From Candidatus Poseidoniales archaeon (GTDB taxonomy: Archaea > Thermoplasmatota > Poseidoniia > Poseidoniales > Poseidoniaceae), in contig QXYC01000023.1 of NCBI GenBank assembly GCA_009887095.1, positions 1 to 64,000 on the forward strand: DNA of 64,000 bases, given 5' to 3'. Position numbers and translations under genes: made by a program. Positions 43,114 to 51,969 of this stretch are shown here, piece by piece. Within the stretch, counting starts at the first letter, position 1. Each line of letters opens with the position of its first letter. A model generated the notes under the pieces. It had not been told where the DNA came from and searched no databases. It saw only the letters and a program-made list of their open reading frames with translations.

Positions 43114-46100
43114 ATGAATGGGAAGACCCGTAAGGTAAGGTTGGCCTTCCTTTCTTCTTTCTTCCTCATTCAACTGCTTCCGCAGGCAGCAGCGGCGAGT
43201 GTAACTGACGTGGACGATTTCCGTCTCGAGTACTTCTATCCAGCAATTGTTGCATTTGCCATTGCAATCCCCGTTTGGCGTTGGTTCATTCCCAATCAAT
43301 TGGCAAACCTTCAGGTCGCTTTCGAAATCGATGATGACCTGTATGAAGTGCACCGAATCACACGCGATGTCGATGACGCCCGTGCATTGTTGCAAGAGGG
43401 CGGTACTGCTTTCGGTGTCGGGCTCTATGTCATGGGCATGACTGGTGTTCTGCTTCTGATCACTGAATTGCTGTTCAACGCAGATGTTTATTTCTTGCCG
43501 AACCTCTTCTTAATCGGTGTTTTGGTTCTGATTCCGGTGTTCATCTCACCATGGGAAACCCTGAATGCACAGCTGGTTGGCACTCGAAAATCCTCGGGTA
43601 AATCAAAGGGTTACGTGAAATTCGTTCGACGTCTCACCACTCTTTTGATTCTCCTTGGTGCCACGTTTGCTGTTGTGTTGTATGGGAGTTCTCAATCCAC
43701 AGGTGCTGCCTCCATCCGTCCCATTTGGGTGGCAGCGGCCATGCTTACCTTCATGGCACCAACCATCTTTGCCTACGGTCGGATTATGGGTGCCTCATGG
43801 AACATGATTCTGATCAACAAGTGGCGAACTGCAAACGGTCGAGCAAATCCGATTGACCCAGATAAGCCAAAATTCCTCAATCGTTTGTTTTCTCTTCTGT
43901 TGGTTGTGTTCCTTCTTACCATGCCAATCACGGCCCTCAATGGCATCATCACGGTGTATCATATTCTCTTCAACGATGTTCCAGATCAACGGGCTTTCGA
44001 CATCCTCAACTATGGCGGTGTTCTTGGCTACATGGTCTTTGAGCGGGTGGACCTTATCGCTCAGATCCTCTTCGAGTGGCAATTCATCAAAGAATTACCT
44101 CAATTTCTTTCGCTTTACCTTACAATGAACATTGCCATTGTCGGACTGGCATTCATTTTCGAATTGACTCGGAACCTGGTTCTCGGTGGACAATCCTTCG
44201 GTGGTTTGTTTGGTGTGACGCTTGATACACCCCGAGAAATTCGCACCGAAGTTGAGGCTCAATCCAGACAACTGACCTTTGCATTCGCGGGTTTTTCAGG
44301 TTATACGGTCCTGCTGCTAATTCTGGTGTGTTACAAAGAATTCGGCTCACTTATGCCATTCACTGACCTCTTGGAGGCCGATCGCTTTGGCTTCGATGAG
44401 CGCGCTCGTCTTGAAGCAACATGGATGTTCATCGCACTCGGCCAAGCAGTGTTTTTGTTCACATGGGCCTTGTCCATCATTCGTTTCCGATCGCTTCGTG
44501 CGTTGCGGTTTGACTTGAACCCCGATGAACGAAGGGAAGGTGCGGTTACCTTTGCCCAAGGTGATTGGATGCGCACCCTCGTCGAGGAAGCTGCTATTGC
44601 GGAAGATCTCGATGCTCTCATTCAATTCCAAAGGCGCTCAATCGAGGGAGATCCATCGTTGATTCGCCATGAAAAGGCACGAGCCCACATGTGGGAAATG
44701 GCGATTCGTGGACTTTGGCCGAAGGCGATTGAAGAAGCGAAGAAGGTCCTCGCACAAGCTGGTGGCGACGATGACATCTGCCGAATGATCGTGGCTGTGG
44801 GTCACATGGCTTCGAGACGTTTGGACGCCGCTCGTGAGGCACTCCATGGGTTGCAACAACCTGAAGGGTATGATGAACCTGAATTACTCGCGTTCGTTTG
44901 TGAGTGGCTTGATCCATGGCAAGGCACCGTTGAAGAAGACGATTTCTGGGATTGGGAGAACAATTCCTGCATCGATCATCTACAGGTCTTAATGCGTATG
45001 CTCCGTGGTTGGCAACCCTCTCTGACTGACCAAACAATTCACAATGACCGTTTGACCCATGTTGCTCAACTTTCGATGGTGAGTTTGATGCGTGCGCAAC
45101 GCAGGCACGATGAGGCGCTGGAATTGTCACTTCAATTGGTTCGTGCAGAACCACTCGGTGTTCGACCGAGAATTGCTGCCTCCCTCTGCCTGATCGATAA
45201 AGGAGATTGGCACAGCGCTCGTTCTATTTTGTCGGAACTCAAAGTCAGCGATGGCCAAGACCCTCGCGTTCTTGCGCTGGCGGCTATTCTTGGTCAATCA
45301 GTTGACAGTGAAGAATTGGAGGTCGCCCTTGCAGTCGGCGGTGGCCGGAAAGTCCGTCAATTGATCAATGAGGCTCCAGTGAACCCAGTCGCTGGTCTTG
45401 TGGTGAAGGGTGGCATGGATGAAGCCATCAATGCGAACGTCCTGATCGCTGCTCATGAAGCAACCCGGCGTGGCATGCCGCCACGGTTCAGCTTTGGATG
45501 GTTGAATGTGATTTACAATTACTTCGTTCTAGGGCCCACTTGGATTGTGCTGGCGATTTTCGTTTACGGGCAACAAGGCCAACTTGCGGGGATCCTCGTA
45601 TTGGTGACCCTCCTGCTGCTTCACACGGCGTCCCGTCGCTTTGCACGCCAGCAACGGCGCGTTATCCGCCATCGTGATCAAAAAGCGATGGTTTCGTATG
45701 CCAAACGAATGAAGCGATTCAAGGTTAAACCCGAACGAGGCAACATTCCCGTCGGCACACACCTGCTGTTGTCGGGAATGCTTGTTACCGTCAACGGTGT
45801 TGTTCTCGACCTTGGTTTGCCTGCATGGCTCAGTGTTCGCCTACCAAAGGACAGCGATAAGGCAGTCAAGGCTCGCCTGAAGCGGCAATCAAAATCGATT
45901 CAAAAATCACGCCCACCGCGCCTTCAACCACTTGGTGACGGATGGTGGCTCAAACGTCCGAAGGAAGAAGGGGCAGAGATTCCTGCGCTTGAACGATTGA
46001 TTGGCCAACCTGCCTACCGTGGACGACAACAACAACGTTCGAGAAAGAATTCTCCATCCACCCCTTCGAAGGCCAAGGCCAAAACCGCTTCACCAAAGTC

Positions 46101-46272
46101 AGTGACTGATGTGAATCTCGGAAAGAGAGGCATACCCACCAATACCCGGGTCTCCGAGCGTGTTCAAAACCGGCCAAAACAAAGCAATGTGGTGGTAGGA
46201 AGCAAACAGACCGGGCCAAATGTACGCCCCGATGTGAAGTCGGATGATGACGATTCAATTGATTTCAGCTGA
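43114..46272 (+). CDS. large multipass membrane protein with cytoplasmic helical-repeat domain
   Basis: I do not recognise this 1052-residue protein. A signal-like N-terminus (KVRLAFLSSFFLIQLLPQAAAA) is followed by about ten membrane helices to ~residue 470. A soluble helical region (~500-770) has TPR-like pairs such as WPKAIEEAKKVLAQAG, MASRRLDAAREALHGL and RRHDEALELSLQLVRAEP. Two more helices follow (~785-835). The long basic tail is rich in Lys/Ser/Pro and ends in SDDDDSIDFS. The layout suggests a membrane scaffold or channel with a protein-binding cytosolic part; nothing identifies a substrate. TGAGGGGCGGTC precedes the ATG. The gene stands between an aminotransferase and glyA. Confidence 0.72.
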   Translation: MNGKTRKVRLAFLSSFFLIQLLPQAAAASVTDVDDFRLEYFYPAIVAFAIAIPVWRWFIPNQLANLQVAFEIDDDLYEVHRITRDVDDARALLQEGGTAFGVGLYVMGMTGVLLLITELLFNADVYFLPNLFLIGVLVLIPVFISPWETLNAQLVGTRKSSGKSKGYVKFVRRLTTLLILLGATFAVVLYGSSQSTGAASIRPIWVAAAMLTFMAPTIFAYGRIMGASWNMILINKWRTANGRANPIDPDKPKFLNRLFSLLLVVFLLTMPITALNGIITVYHILFNDVPDQRAFDILNYGGVLGYMVFERVDLIAQILFEWQFIKELPQFLSLYLTMNIAIVGLAFIFELTRNLVLGGQSFGGLFGVTLDTPREIRTEVEAQSRQLTFAFAGFSGYTVLLLILVCYKEFGSLMPFTDLLEADRFGFDERARLEATWMFIALGQAVFLFTWALSIIRFRSLRALRFDLNPDERREGAVTFAQGDWMRTLVEEAAIAEDLDALIQFQRRSIEGDPSLIRHEKARAHMWEMAIRGLWPKAIEEAKKVLAQAGGDDDICRMIVAVGHMASRRLDAAREALHGLQQPEGYDEPELLAFVCEWLDPWQGTVEEDDFWDWENNSCIDHLQVLMRMLRGWQPSLTDQTIHNDRLTHVAQLSMVSLMRAQRRHDEALELSLQLVRAEPLGVRPRIAASLCLIDKGDWHSARSILSELKVSDGQDPRVLALAAILGQSVDSEELEVALAVGGGRKVRQLINEAPVNPVAGLVVKGGMDEAINANVLIAAHEATRRGMPPRFSFGWLNVIYNYFVLGPTWIVLAIFVYGQQGQLAGILVLVTLLLLHTASRRFARQQRRVIRHRDQKAMVSYAKRMKRFKVKPERGNIPVGTHLLLSGMLVTVNGVVLDLGLPAWLSVRLPKDSDKAVKARLKRQSKSIQKSRPPRLQPLGDGWWLKRPKEEGAEIPALERLIGQPAYRGRQQQRSRKNSPSTPSKAKAKTASPKSVTDVNLGKRGIPTNTRVSERVQNRPKQSNVVVGSKQTGPNVRPDVKSDDDDSIDFS

Positions 46273-46331
46273 GACAACCGGCATCGTACCACATCAATGG
46301 GTTCAAAGACCGGCCAACAAGTGAGAAGAGC

Positions 46332-47645
46332 ATGAGCAGAACACGTGGTTCTTGGGCACCTGATGCGTCAACCATTGAGAAAGCGAATGCCGTCATGAAA
46401 GCCGCTGCTGACAGCGGTGATCTCTATCGAAATGGACTCGGAATGATTGCCTCTGAGAACATTGTATCTCCGATGGTTCAGAAAATCGTTGCAAGCGATC
46501 TACATGGTCGTTATGCTGAGGGGTTACCTGGGAAGCGATATTACCAGGGCTGCGATGATTTTGATACAATCGAAAGCATCGGTATTGACTTGGCAAAGTC
46601 CGTTTTCAATGCACCGTTCGCCAACATTCAGTCAACATCTGGAACCGTTTCTAACATTGGGGCATTCAAAGCACTTGCAAAACCGGGTGACAAAATTACC
46701 GCGGTCTCGACGGCCGATGGTGGTCACATCTCCCACGCTCGGATGGGTGCGGTAGGACTTCGTGACCTCAATCTCTCCACCTACCCGTGGAATGAAGATC
46801 GGATGGAACCAGATATCGATGGCGCATGTGCTCTGATTCGTGAGCTCGAACCAAAGGTTGCGTTGATTGGTCAGTCAGTGTTCCTGTTCCCAACACCGCT
46901 TCGAGAAATAGCAGATGCTGCACATGAAGTCGATGCCAAGGTCATGTACGACGGAGCCCACGTGCTCGGGCTCATCGCTGGTGGTGTCTTCCAAGACCCT
47001 CTACGAGAAGGGGCGGATGTGATGACAGGTTCGTCACACAAAACCTTCCCTGGGCCACAAGGTGGTTTTCTTCTATCCAGCAGTGAAGATTCTGCCTTCC
47101 AAAAGCGTCTCAATAATGCTATATTTCCTGGTGTTTGCTCTTCATACCATCTCCACCATGTAGCAGGTAAAGTCATCGCATTAGCCGAGTTCGAAGAATA
47201 CGGTGCTGCATACGCTGAAGATATTGTGGCGAATGCCAAGCATTTTGCTGCATCCCTTGCTGCAGAGGGCTTTGATGTGCTTGCGGAAAGTCGAGGTTAC
47301 ACGGCCTCCCATCAAGTGTTAACTCGCCACGGTTCCAAAGATTCTGGCGCTGGTGCAAAGGCCGCAAGGTTGCTCGAGGACGCAGGTATCATCACCAACA
47401 TGAACATGCTTCCTGGCGATACCAAAGCCATGACTCCATCGGGGCTTCGACTCGGTGTTCAAGAATTGACTCGAGTCGGCATGGGTCTGCGAGAAATGGA
47501 GGAAGTGGCAAAACTGTACGCTAGGGTGCTTGTTCAAGGCGAAGATCCAACCATGGTCAAGAAGGATGTGGCTGCGCTGAAGGCTGATTATCAAACGATT
47601 CGATATTGCTTTAACGAAGAAGAACAAACCGGTTATCCGTTCTGA
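46332..47645 (+). CDS. glyA: serine hydroxymethyltransferase
   Basis: The 437-residue PLP enzyme interconverts serine and glycine with a tetrahydropterin C1 carrier. Visible motifs are GMIASENIVSPMV, DLHGRYAEGLPGKRYYQGCD, the PLP lysine in MTGSSHKTFPGPQGGFLL (about residues 230-247) and FPGVCSSYHLHHV. The central region is more divergent than bacterial GlyA, as in archaeal forms that may use modified pterins. The C-terminus MNMLPGDTKAMTPSGLRLG is typical. Together with the SerA-like enzyme it gives part of a serine/glycine/C1 route. GTGAGAAGAGC lies before the ATG. The downstream gene starts nine bases after the stop. Confidence 0.94.
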   Translation: MSRTRGSWAPDASTIEKANAVMKAAADSGDLYRNGLGMIASENIVSPMVQKIVASDLHGRYAEGLPGKRYYQGCDDFDTIESIGIDLAKSVFNAPFANIQSTSGTVSNIGAFKALAKPGDKITAVSTADGGHISHARMGAVGLRDLNLSTYPWNEDRMEPDIDGACALIRELEPKVALIGQSVFLFPTPLREIADAAHEVDAKVMYDGAHVLGLIAGGVFQDPLREGADVMTGSSHKTFPGPQGGFLLSSSEDSAFQKRLNNAIFPGVCSSYHLHHVAGKVIALAEFEEYGAAYAEDIVANAKHFAASLAAEGFDVLAESRGYTASHQVLTRHGSKDSGAGAKAARLLEDAGIITNMNMLPGDTKAMTPSGLRLGVQELTRVGMGLREMEEVAKLYARVLVQGEDPTMVKKDVAALKADYQTIRYCFNEEEQTGYPF

Positions 47646-47654
47646 GTGAGGACC

Positions 47655-48713
47655 ATGGGTGACGTTCCCGAGGCGCAAGTCCAAGGCTACGTGGCCGCCT
47701 TGAATTCTGAATTCTCGTCGATTAATGGTCACATCATGGATTCGAATGGAAGGCCTTGGATTATTTGGAAAACAACAGATTTGTATGCGTGGTGGCATGC
47801 ATTTGAAGCAAATTCCAGCACGCCTCTCGGTCGAAAACTCATGAACGCCTGTGCCGACCAAGAAGAGCATCTTCTCATTCAAAATTCACTGCTGGATGTT
47901 GGTTGGTTTCGACGTTCAAAACGATTGCAAAACGCGATTGAACATCGCTGGAACATGCATGGATGGGGCTCATTCAATGTAGCCAAAGAGTCTGCTCAGA
48001 CCCTTCTTTTTGCACCGGTTGCTGCCGGTTTCGCCCTCGCCACCAAAGAGCAATTAGCACAACAACGATTCAAATCTGAGTGGCAACAATTGGGGCAAAA
48101 ATCCATCCAATTTGATTGGACGGCCGACAGTGCAAATATACCTGCTGCTCCTGAACCACCATCGCTCCCTTGGGGTCAATCCACTGCCCTGGCCATGGAT
48201 ACAGTTTCGATTCTGTCCGAGTTAGAATGGCTGAACGGTGGTTGGGCCCTCTCAGGAGAATCTGTTACTTTTCTTCCAATAGATGCTTTTACGCGGCTTT
48301 TTCACACCTGCCGTGCGTACCAACACACCCTCGATACTGAACACACGAATGCTTGGGTTACGCCCCAGTTAACAGACGGCGATCGCTCAGTTTTTCTTAT
48401 GATCGCTGCGTCAATGGCAGAACTTGTTCAGTCAAGCGAACGGCCGATTTACATCGAGGACGTCTCGAGTTGGTCCGCACTTTCAGGCCACTATCTCGCC
48501 CCCTTCGGTTGGGGGGTGCCGATGGATGTCGAATCATTGGAATCATCTCACGGTGTGCGCTTCAAGCTCATCGACTCGCCAATGATCCCGTTCCTTGTCG
48601 GCTGGCTGGTTGCAATGTGGGAACGCGGTCATGGGAGGAGTTCCAAATTCTCGTTCGAAAAGTCGGACACTTTTTGGCTGCTTGAGGTTGATTCGCGACT
48701 CGACTACAATTGA
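47655..48713 (+). CDS. conserved hypothetical protein
   Basis: I do not recognise this 352-residue protein. It appears soluble, Trp-rich and mixed alpha/beta, with IIWKTTDLYAWWHAF near residue 35-50, a basic helical segment (RRSKRLQNAIEHRWNMHG) and SVFLMIAASMAELVQSS later. No signal peptide, metal or nucleotide motif stands out. ATG 47655 follows GTGAGGACC, and the in-frame GTG in that site is not the start. It is nine bases downstream of glyA and very likely in the same operon, which may hint at a link with C1 or translation-related metabolism. Confidence 0.65.
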   Translation: MGDVPEAQVQGYVAALNSEFSSINGHIMDSNGRPWIIWKTTDLYAWWHAFEANSSTPLGRKLMNACADQEEHLLIQNSLLDVGWFRRSKRLQNAIEHRWNMHGWGSFNVAKESAQTLLFAPVAAGFALATKEQLAQQRFKSEWQQLGQKSIQFDWTADSANIPAAPEPPSLPWGQSTALAMDTVSILSELEWLNGGWALSGESVTFLPIDAFTRLFHTCRAYQHTLDTEHTNAWVTPQLTDGDRSVFLMIAASMAELVQSSERPIYIEDVSSWSALSGHYLAPFGWGVPMDVESLESSHGVRFKLIDSPMIPFLVGWLVAMWERGHGRSSKFSFEKSDTFWLLEVDSRLDYN

Positions 48714-48774
48714 GCATTAGTGGTACGAATGAATGATGTTTCATTCCACAAATCTGCCCATCTATGGTTAAGGA

Positions 48775-48782
48775 CTATAACC
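48775..48782 (+). promoter_or_regulatory. TATA box for DxDxDG-repeat protein gene
   Basis: CTATAACC (in GGACTATAACC) lies 47-54 bases before ATG 48829 and 29-36 bases before the in-frame ATG 48811. It predicts transcription from about 48803-48808, so either ATG could be used, 48811 as an almost leaderless start. Confidence 0.5.
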
Positions 48783-48828
48783 ACTACATGGTGTCGGGAA
48801 ACTTGCACAGATGTGCGTGGTGTTCTTT

Positions 48829-51800
48829 ATGTCGCTAAATCACAACCAAATGGCCTATGCCGCTATTGTTTCTACGCTCATATTTGGGTCCATCTTTGTC
48901 GGTCTATCCGGGTACTTCCAAACCAGTGAAGGCCTTGGAGGCTACGAAAGCGCCGCTGAAGACGATTTGATTGGAAGCGGTACCTCGTTGGGAATCGCAA
49001 CCGATACTGACGGCGATGGGCTTTCTGACGTGTTGGAAAACACACAATACGGTACAGATCCCGAGGATCCAGATACCGATAAAGATGGAATGAGCGATGG
49101 TTGGGAAGTCGATCATGGGCTCAATCCACTTGATAACGGTGAATCTGAAGATTTGCTTCAGGACCCCGGCGAAGCCGATACGGATGACGCCAACATTGCA
49201 AACGAAACCGACTCATGGCCTGACCCAAGTCAGGGGCCAAACGGTGACCCTGACCGAGACGGCCTGATCAACAAGATTGAGGAAGAACTCGGAACGGACC
49301 CACAACGAAGTGACACCGACAATGACGGGCTCAACGACCGATGGGAATCTCTCTACACCATGACGGTGCAAACCCCTGGTGGCGATGTTACATTGTTTGA
49401 CCCACTCAACGGGAACTGGGATTGCCTCCTGCTCGACCAAGCAATGGAAGACACCCTCTCCACTCGATTCAACGGTGAAGGCGATGCAGCAGATTGGGAT
49501 GACCTAGCAAATTCAATCGGTGCTCACTCTTGCGACATGGTCCTCGATACTGACGATGACGGACTCGCAAATTTCGAAGAGGAAGCGTTTGGCACAAACC
49601 CAACCGCCCGTGACTCCGATATGGATCTCATCGACGACATCGTGGAAGTCTCCAACATGTCGGTGAACCTCTTTGTCGGCGTTGGAGAAAACTGCAACAT
49701 TCCACTCCTTGAATCAATCAACCGTGCTGCTCCGTTCCAAGACCAAGAGCGTTCTTGGTTCATGATGGACATGGATGGTGATGGATTGCTCAACGGACCA
49801 TCGGACTGGGACACAGACGGTGACGGCATGCCCGACGGTTTCGAATTCTGCTATTCGAACGTACTCGATGAGCCAGATAACAACGCACTCGAAACCCTCA
49901 ACCCATCAAACGCATCCGATGGATACGGCGACTGGGATGAAGATGGCATGAACAACTACGAAGAGTACCAAGTTGCGAACCTCTTCGGACCAACCAACTT
50001 CACTTCGCCATGGCGCATGGACACCGATCTTGACGGAATGCCTGATGGTTGGGAGTCCTCGAACGGCCTCCATCCTCGTGATGGTGCAAACGGTGACCTT
50101 GACCCTGACCATGACGGATGGGACGCTGATGGTGACGGTGGTGTTCGATATGAGACCCTCGAATACGCAGCAGTCGTGATTGGCATCGATGTCATAGAAG
50201 ATCAATGGGTGGAAGCAAACAGCACAGTTGCACGAGCACAAATCACCCTTGCAGGTGGTAACAAGCAAACCATTCCTATGATTGCCCCAGTATCTGGCTA
50301 CGTGTATGAAATCCACGTGTCCCTTGGAATGGCTGTCGAATCCCGTTTGTTCACTTGGATGGAAATTGTCGAACCTGAAGAACAATTCACCAACTTGATG
50401 GAATACAATGCTCGAGATCGTGACGGTGACGGAATCATCGATGGACGCTCGACTGATCCTCTCAATCCAGACACCGATGGTGATGGTTTGATTGACGGCA
50501 TTGAAGTCATGGGCTGGGAAATTCTCGTTGTTAACAATGGAGTCATTCGCACATGGGTCACATCTGACCCTGGTCTCTTCGACACGGATGAAGACGGATT
50601 GTCTGACTACAACGAGTTTGCCACCGTCTGCACAGGTGGATCGAATGCTTCCAACCCTGATACCGACGGCGATGGACTTGGCGACCAAACTGAAGCCCTC
50701 GCTGGCTTCTCTTGGGAAGGTGTTGCGTACTTCACCAGCCCTTGTATGTTCGACACTGACAATGATGGACTCGAAGATGGTGAAGAAGTGATTGCAGGCA
50801 AGGATAACTTCCTTACTCACGCTAACAACTCTGACACAGACAACGACAGCCTCATTGACGGCAATGAAGTTCTCTTTGTTCCACGACCCTTCCAAAACCC
50901 CACCAACCCTCTGATCAACGACACCGATGCAGACGGAATGCTCGATGGATGGGAGATGCAGGTGAAATCCACTGAAGAAAACACCAATTCTCACAGCCTC
51001 TGGGTGGCCACCTCGTCGTGGGAACGCCCTGGCTGCGTGCCATCCCAAAATAATGAATGCACAATGGAAGCAGGCGGCTATGTCTGGCAAAACAACCTTG
51101 GTGGATTCGTTATTGAACCAATGTTCCAAGTCTCAGAGATGAACCTCACAGGTTTCGCCATGCCGGAGAATCCATTCTGTGAATGCAATGGCCGCTGGGC
51201 ACTGGATCCATCGCTTGACTCGCTCAAAGATGACACGTACGACATCGATAACGATTCCCTGGCAAACGGCGCAGAAGCACCTGACAAGTGGAACACAAAC
51301 CCAGTTGATGACGACACAGACGGTGATAAACTCCCTGATGGCTGGGAAGTCTACTACTCCGGGCTCGCACTGGAAGCTGGCATCGTGGACAATGCATCAA
51401 TCAACGCATACGGCGCTCGTGGTGTTCTTGATCCATCAATGCCCGACAGCGACCTCGACGGAATCGACGACGGATTGGAAGACCCTGACAACGATGGATT
51501 GAACCGTACCGGTTTGGTCAAGAAGTACTGCCCCGGTTACAATGATACAACGAACTCTGAATGTAACATTGACCCGGATTCACCAGACGGCAAGCGATTC
51601 TATGATAACCTCGAAAATTACACAAACTTCGAGGAATTCGAGAATGGCACCAACCCAATCTCAAACGACACAGATGGTGATGACTGGAACGATGGCCCCG
51701 AAGTTTACTACCAAGACCACGATCAAGACGGTATGGCCACTGGCTGGGAGTTCCACTTCAAGTTCGATCCGTTTGACGGTGCAGACCGTATGGTTGACCA

Positions 51801-51909
51801 AGACGGCGATGGGCACGTGAACTACTGTGAATACAAGTGGGACACAAACCCGAGAGATCCCACAAGTTTCCCAGGACAAGGTGAATTGTGCGATCCATTC
51901 GCCCAATGA
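48829..51909 (+). CDS. exported calcium-binding protein with ~24 DxDxDG (thrombospondin type 3-like) repeats
   Basis: The 1026-residue protein has one N-terminal hydrophobic segment (AAIVSTLIFGSIFVGLSGYF) that serves as signal peptide or anchor. The rest is dominated by about two dozen acidic repeats such as DTDGDGLSDVLE, DTDKDGMSDGWE, DTDNDGLNDRWE and DTDADGMLDGWE. Each is a likely calcium loop followed by a short helix, as in thrombospondin type 3/EF-hand-like surface proteins. Beta-rich spacers separate them (for example around residues 450-520). There is no C-terminal membrane helix. Its role is probably structural or adhesive at the cell surface. An ATG at 48811 could also be the start. 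It has its own TATA box; another surface-protein gene follows. Confidence 0.87.
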   Translation: MSLNHNQMAYAAIVSTLIFGSIFVGLSGYFQTSEGLGGYESAAEDDLIGSGTSLGIATDTDGDGLSDVLENTQYGTDPEDPDTDKDGMSDGWEVDHGLNPLDNGESEDLLQDPGEADTDDANIANETDSWPDPSQGPNGDPDRDGLINKIEEELGTDPQRSDTDNDGLNDRWESLYTMTVQTPGGDVTLFDPLNGNWDCLLLDQAMEDTLSTRFNGEGDAADWDDLANSIGAHSCDMVLDTDDDGLANFEEEAFGTNPTARDSDMDLIDDIVEVSNMSVNLFVGVGENCNIPLLESINRAAPFQDQERSWFMMDMDGDGLLNGPSDWDTDGDGMPDGFEFCYSNVLDEPDNNALETLNPSNASDGYGDWDEDGMNNYEEYQVANLFGPTNFTSPWRMDTDLDGMPDGWESSNGLHPRDGANGDLDPDHDGWDADGDGGVRYETLEYAAVVIGIDVIEDQWVEANSTVARAQITLAGGNKQTIPMIAPVSGYVYEIHVSLGMAVESRLFTWMEIVEPEEQFTNLMEYNARDRDGDGIIDGRSTDPLNPDTDGDGLIDGIEVMGWEILVVNNGVIRTWVTSDPGLFDTDEDGLSDYNEFATVCTGGSNASNPDTDGDGLGDQTEALAGFSWEGVAYFTSPCMFDTDNDGLEDGEEVIAGKDNFLTHANNSDTDNDSLIDGNEVLFVPRPFQNPTNPLINDTDADGMLDGWEMQVKSTEENTNSHSLWVATSSWERPGCVPSQNNECTMEAGGYVWQNNLGGFVIEPMFQVSEMNLTGFAMPENPFCECNGRWALDPSLDSLKDDTYDIDNDSLANGAEAPDKWNTNPVDDDTDGDKLPDGWEVYYSGLALEAGIVDNASINAYGARGVLDPSMPDSDLDGIDDGLEDPDNDGLNRTGLVKKYCPGYNDTTNSECNIDPDSPDGKRFYDNLENYTNFEEFENGTNPISNDTDGDDWNDGPEVYYQDHDQDGMATGWEFHFKFDPFDGADRMVDQDGDGHVNYCEYKWDTNPRDPTSFPGQGELCDPFAQ

Positions 51910-51930
51910 GCATGAACAGGCGAGCAAATC

Positions 51931-51947
51931 GGCCTAAGATTCATGAC
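51931..51947 (+). promoter_or_regulatory. 17-base shared upstream element (copy 2)
   Basis: GGCCTAAGATTCATGAC is identical to positions 29823-29839 and begins 39 bases before the ATG at 51970, the same distance as in the SerA-like gene. The match makes a shared promoter or regulator site likely. It also supports ATG 51970 rather than 51943, since 51943 lies inside the element. Confidence 0.5.
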
Positions 51948-51969
51948 TAACGGGGTCCGAGAGGTCAAT

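Noticed and set aside
44618-45154. 178-codon minus-strand frame
   Set aside because: Inside the helical-repeat region of the large membrane protein; no supporting signals.
49906-51129. 407-codon open frame on the minus strand inside the DxDxDG-repeat gene
   Set aside because: It is the mirror of GAY/GGN-rich repeat codons, which rarely make stops on the other strand. The product is Val/His/Phe-rich without domain features, and the plus-strand frame has clear repeats and a promoter.
48829-51909. Possible CRISPR-like direct repeats
   Set aside because: The repeated GAY-ACN-GAY-GGN units are in one reading frame, vary in sequence and spacing, and encode calcium loops; there are no constant repeats with unique spacers.
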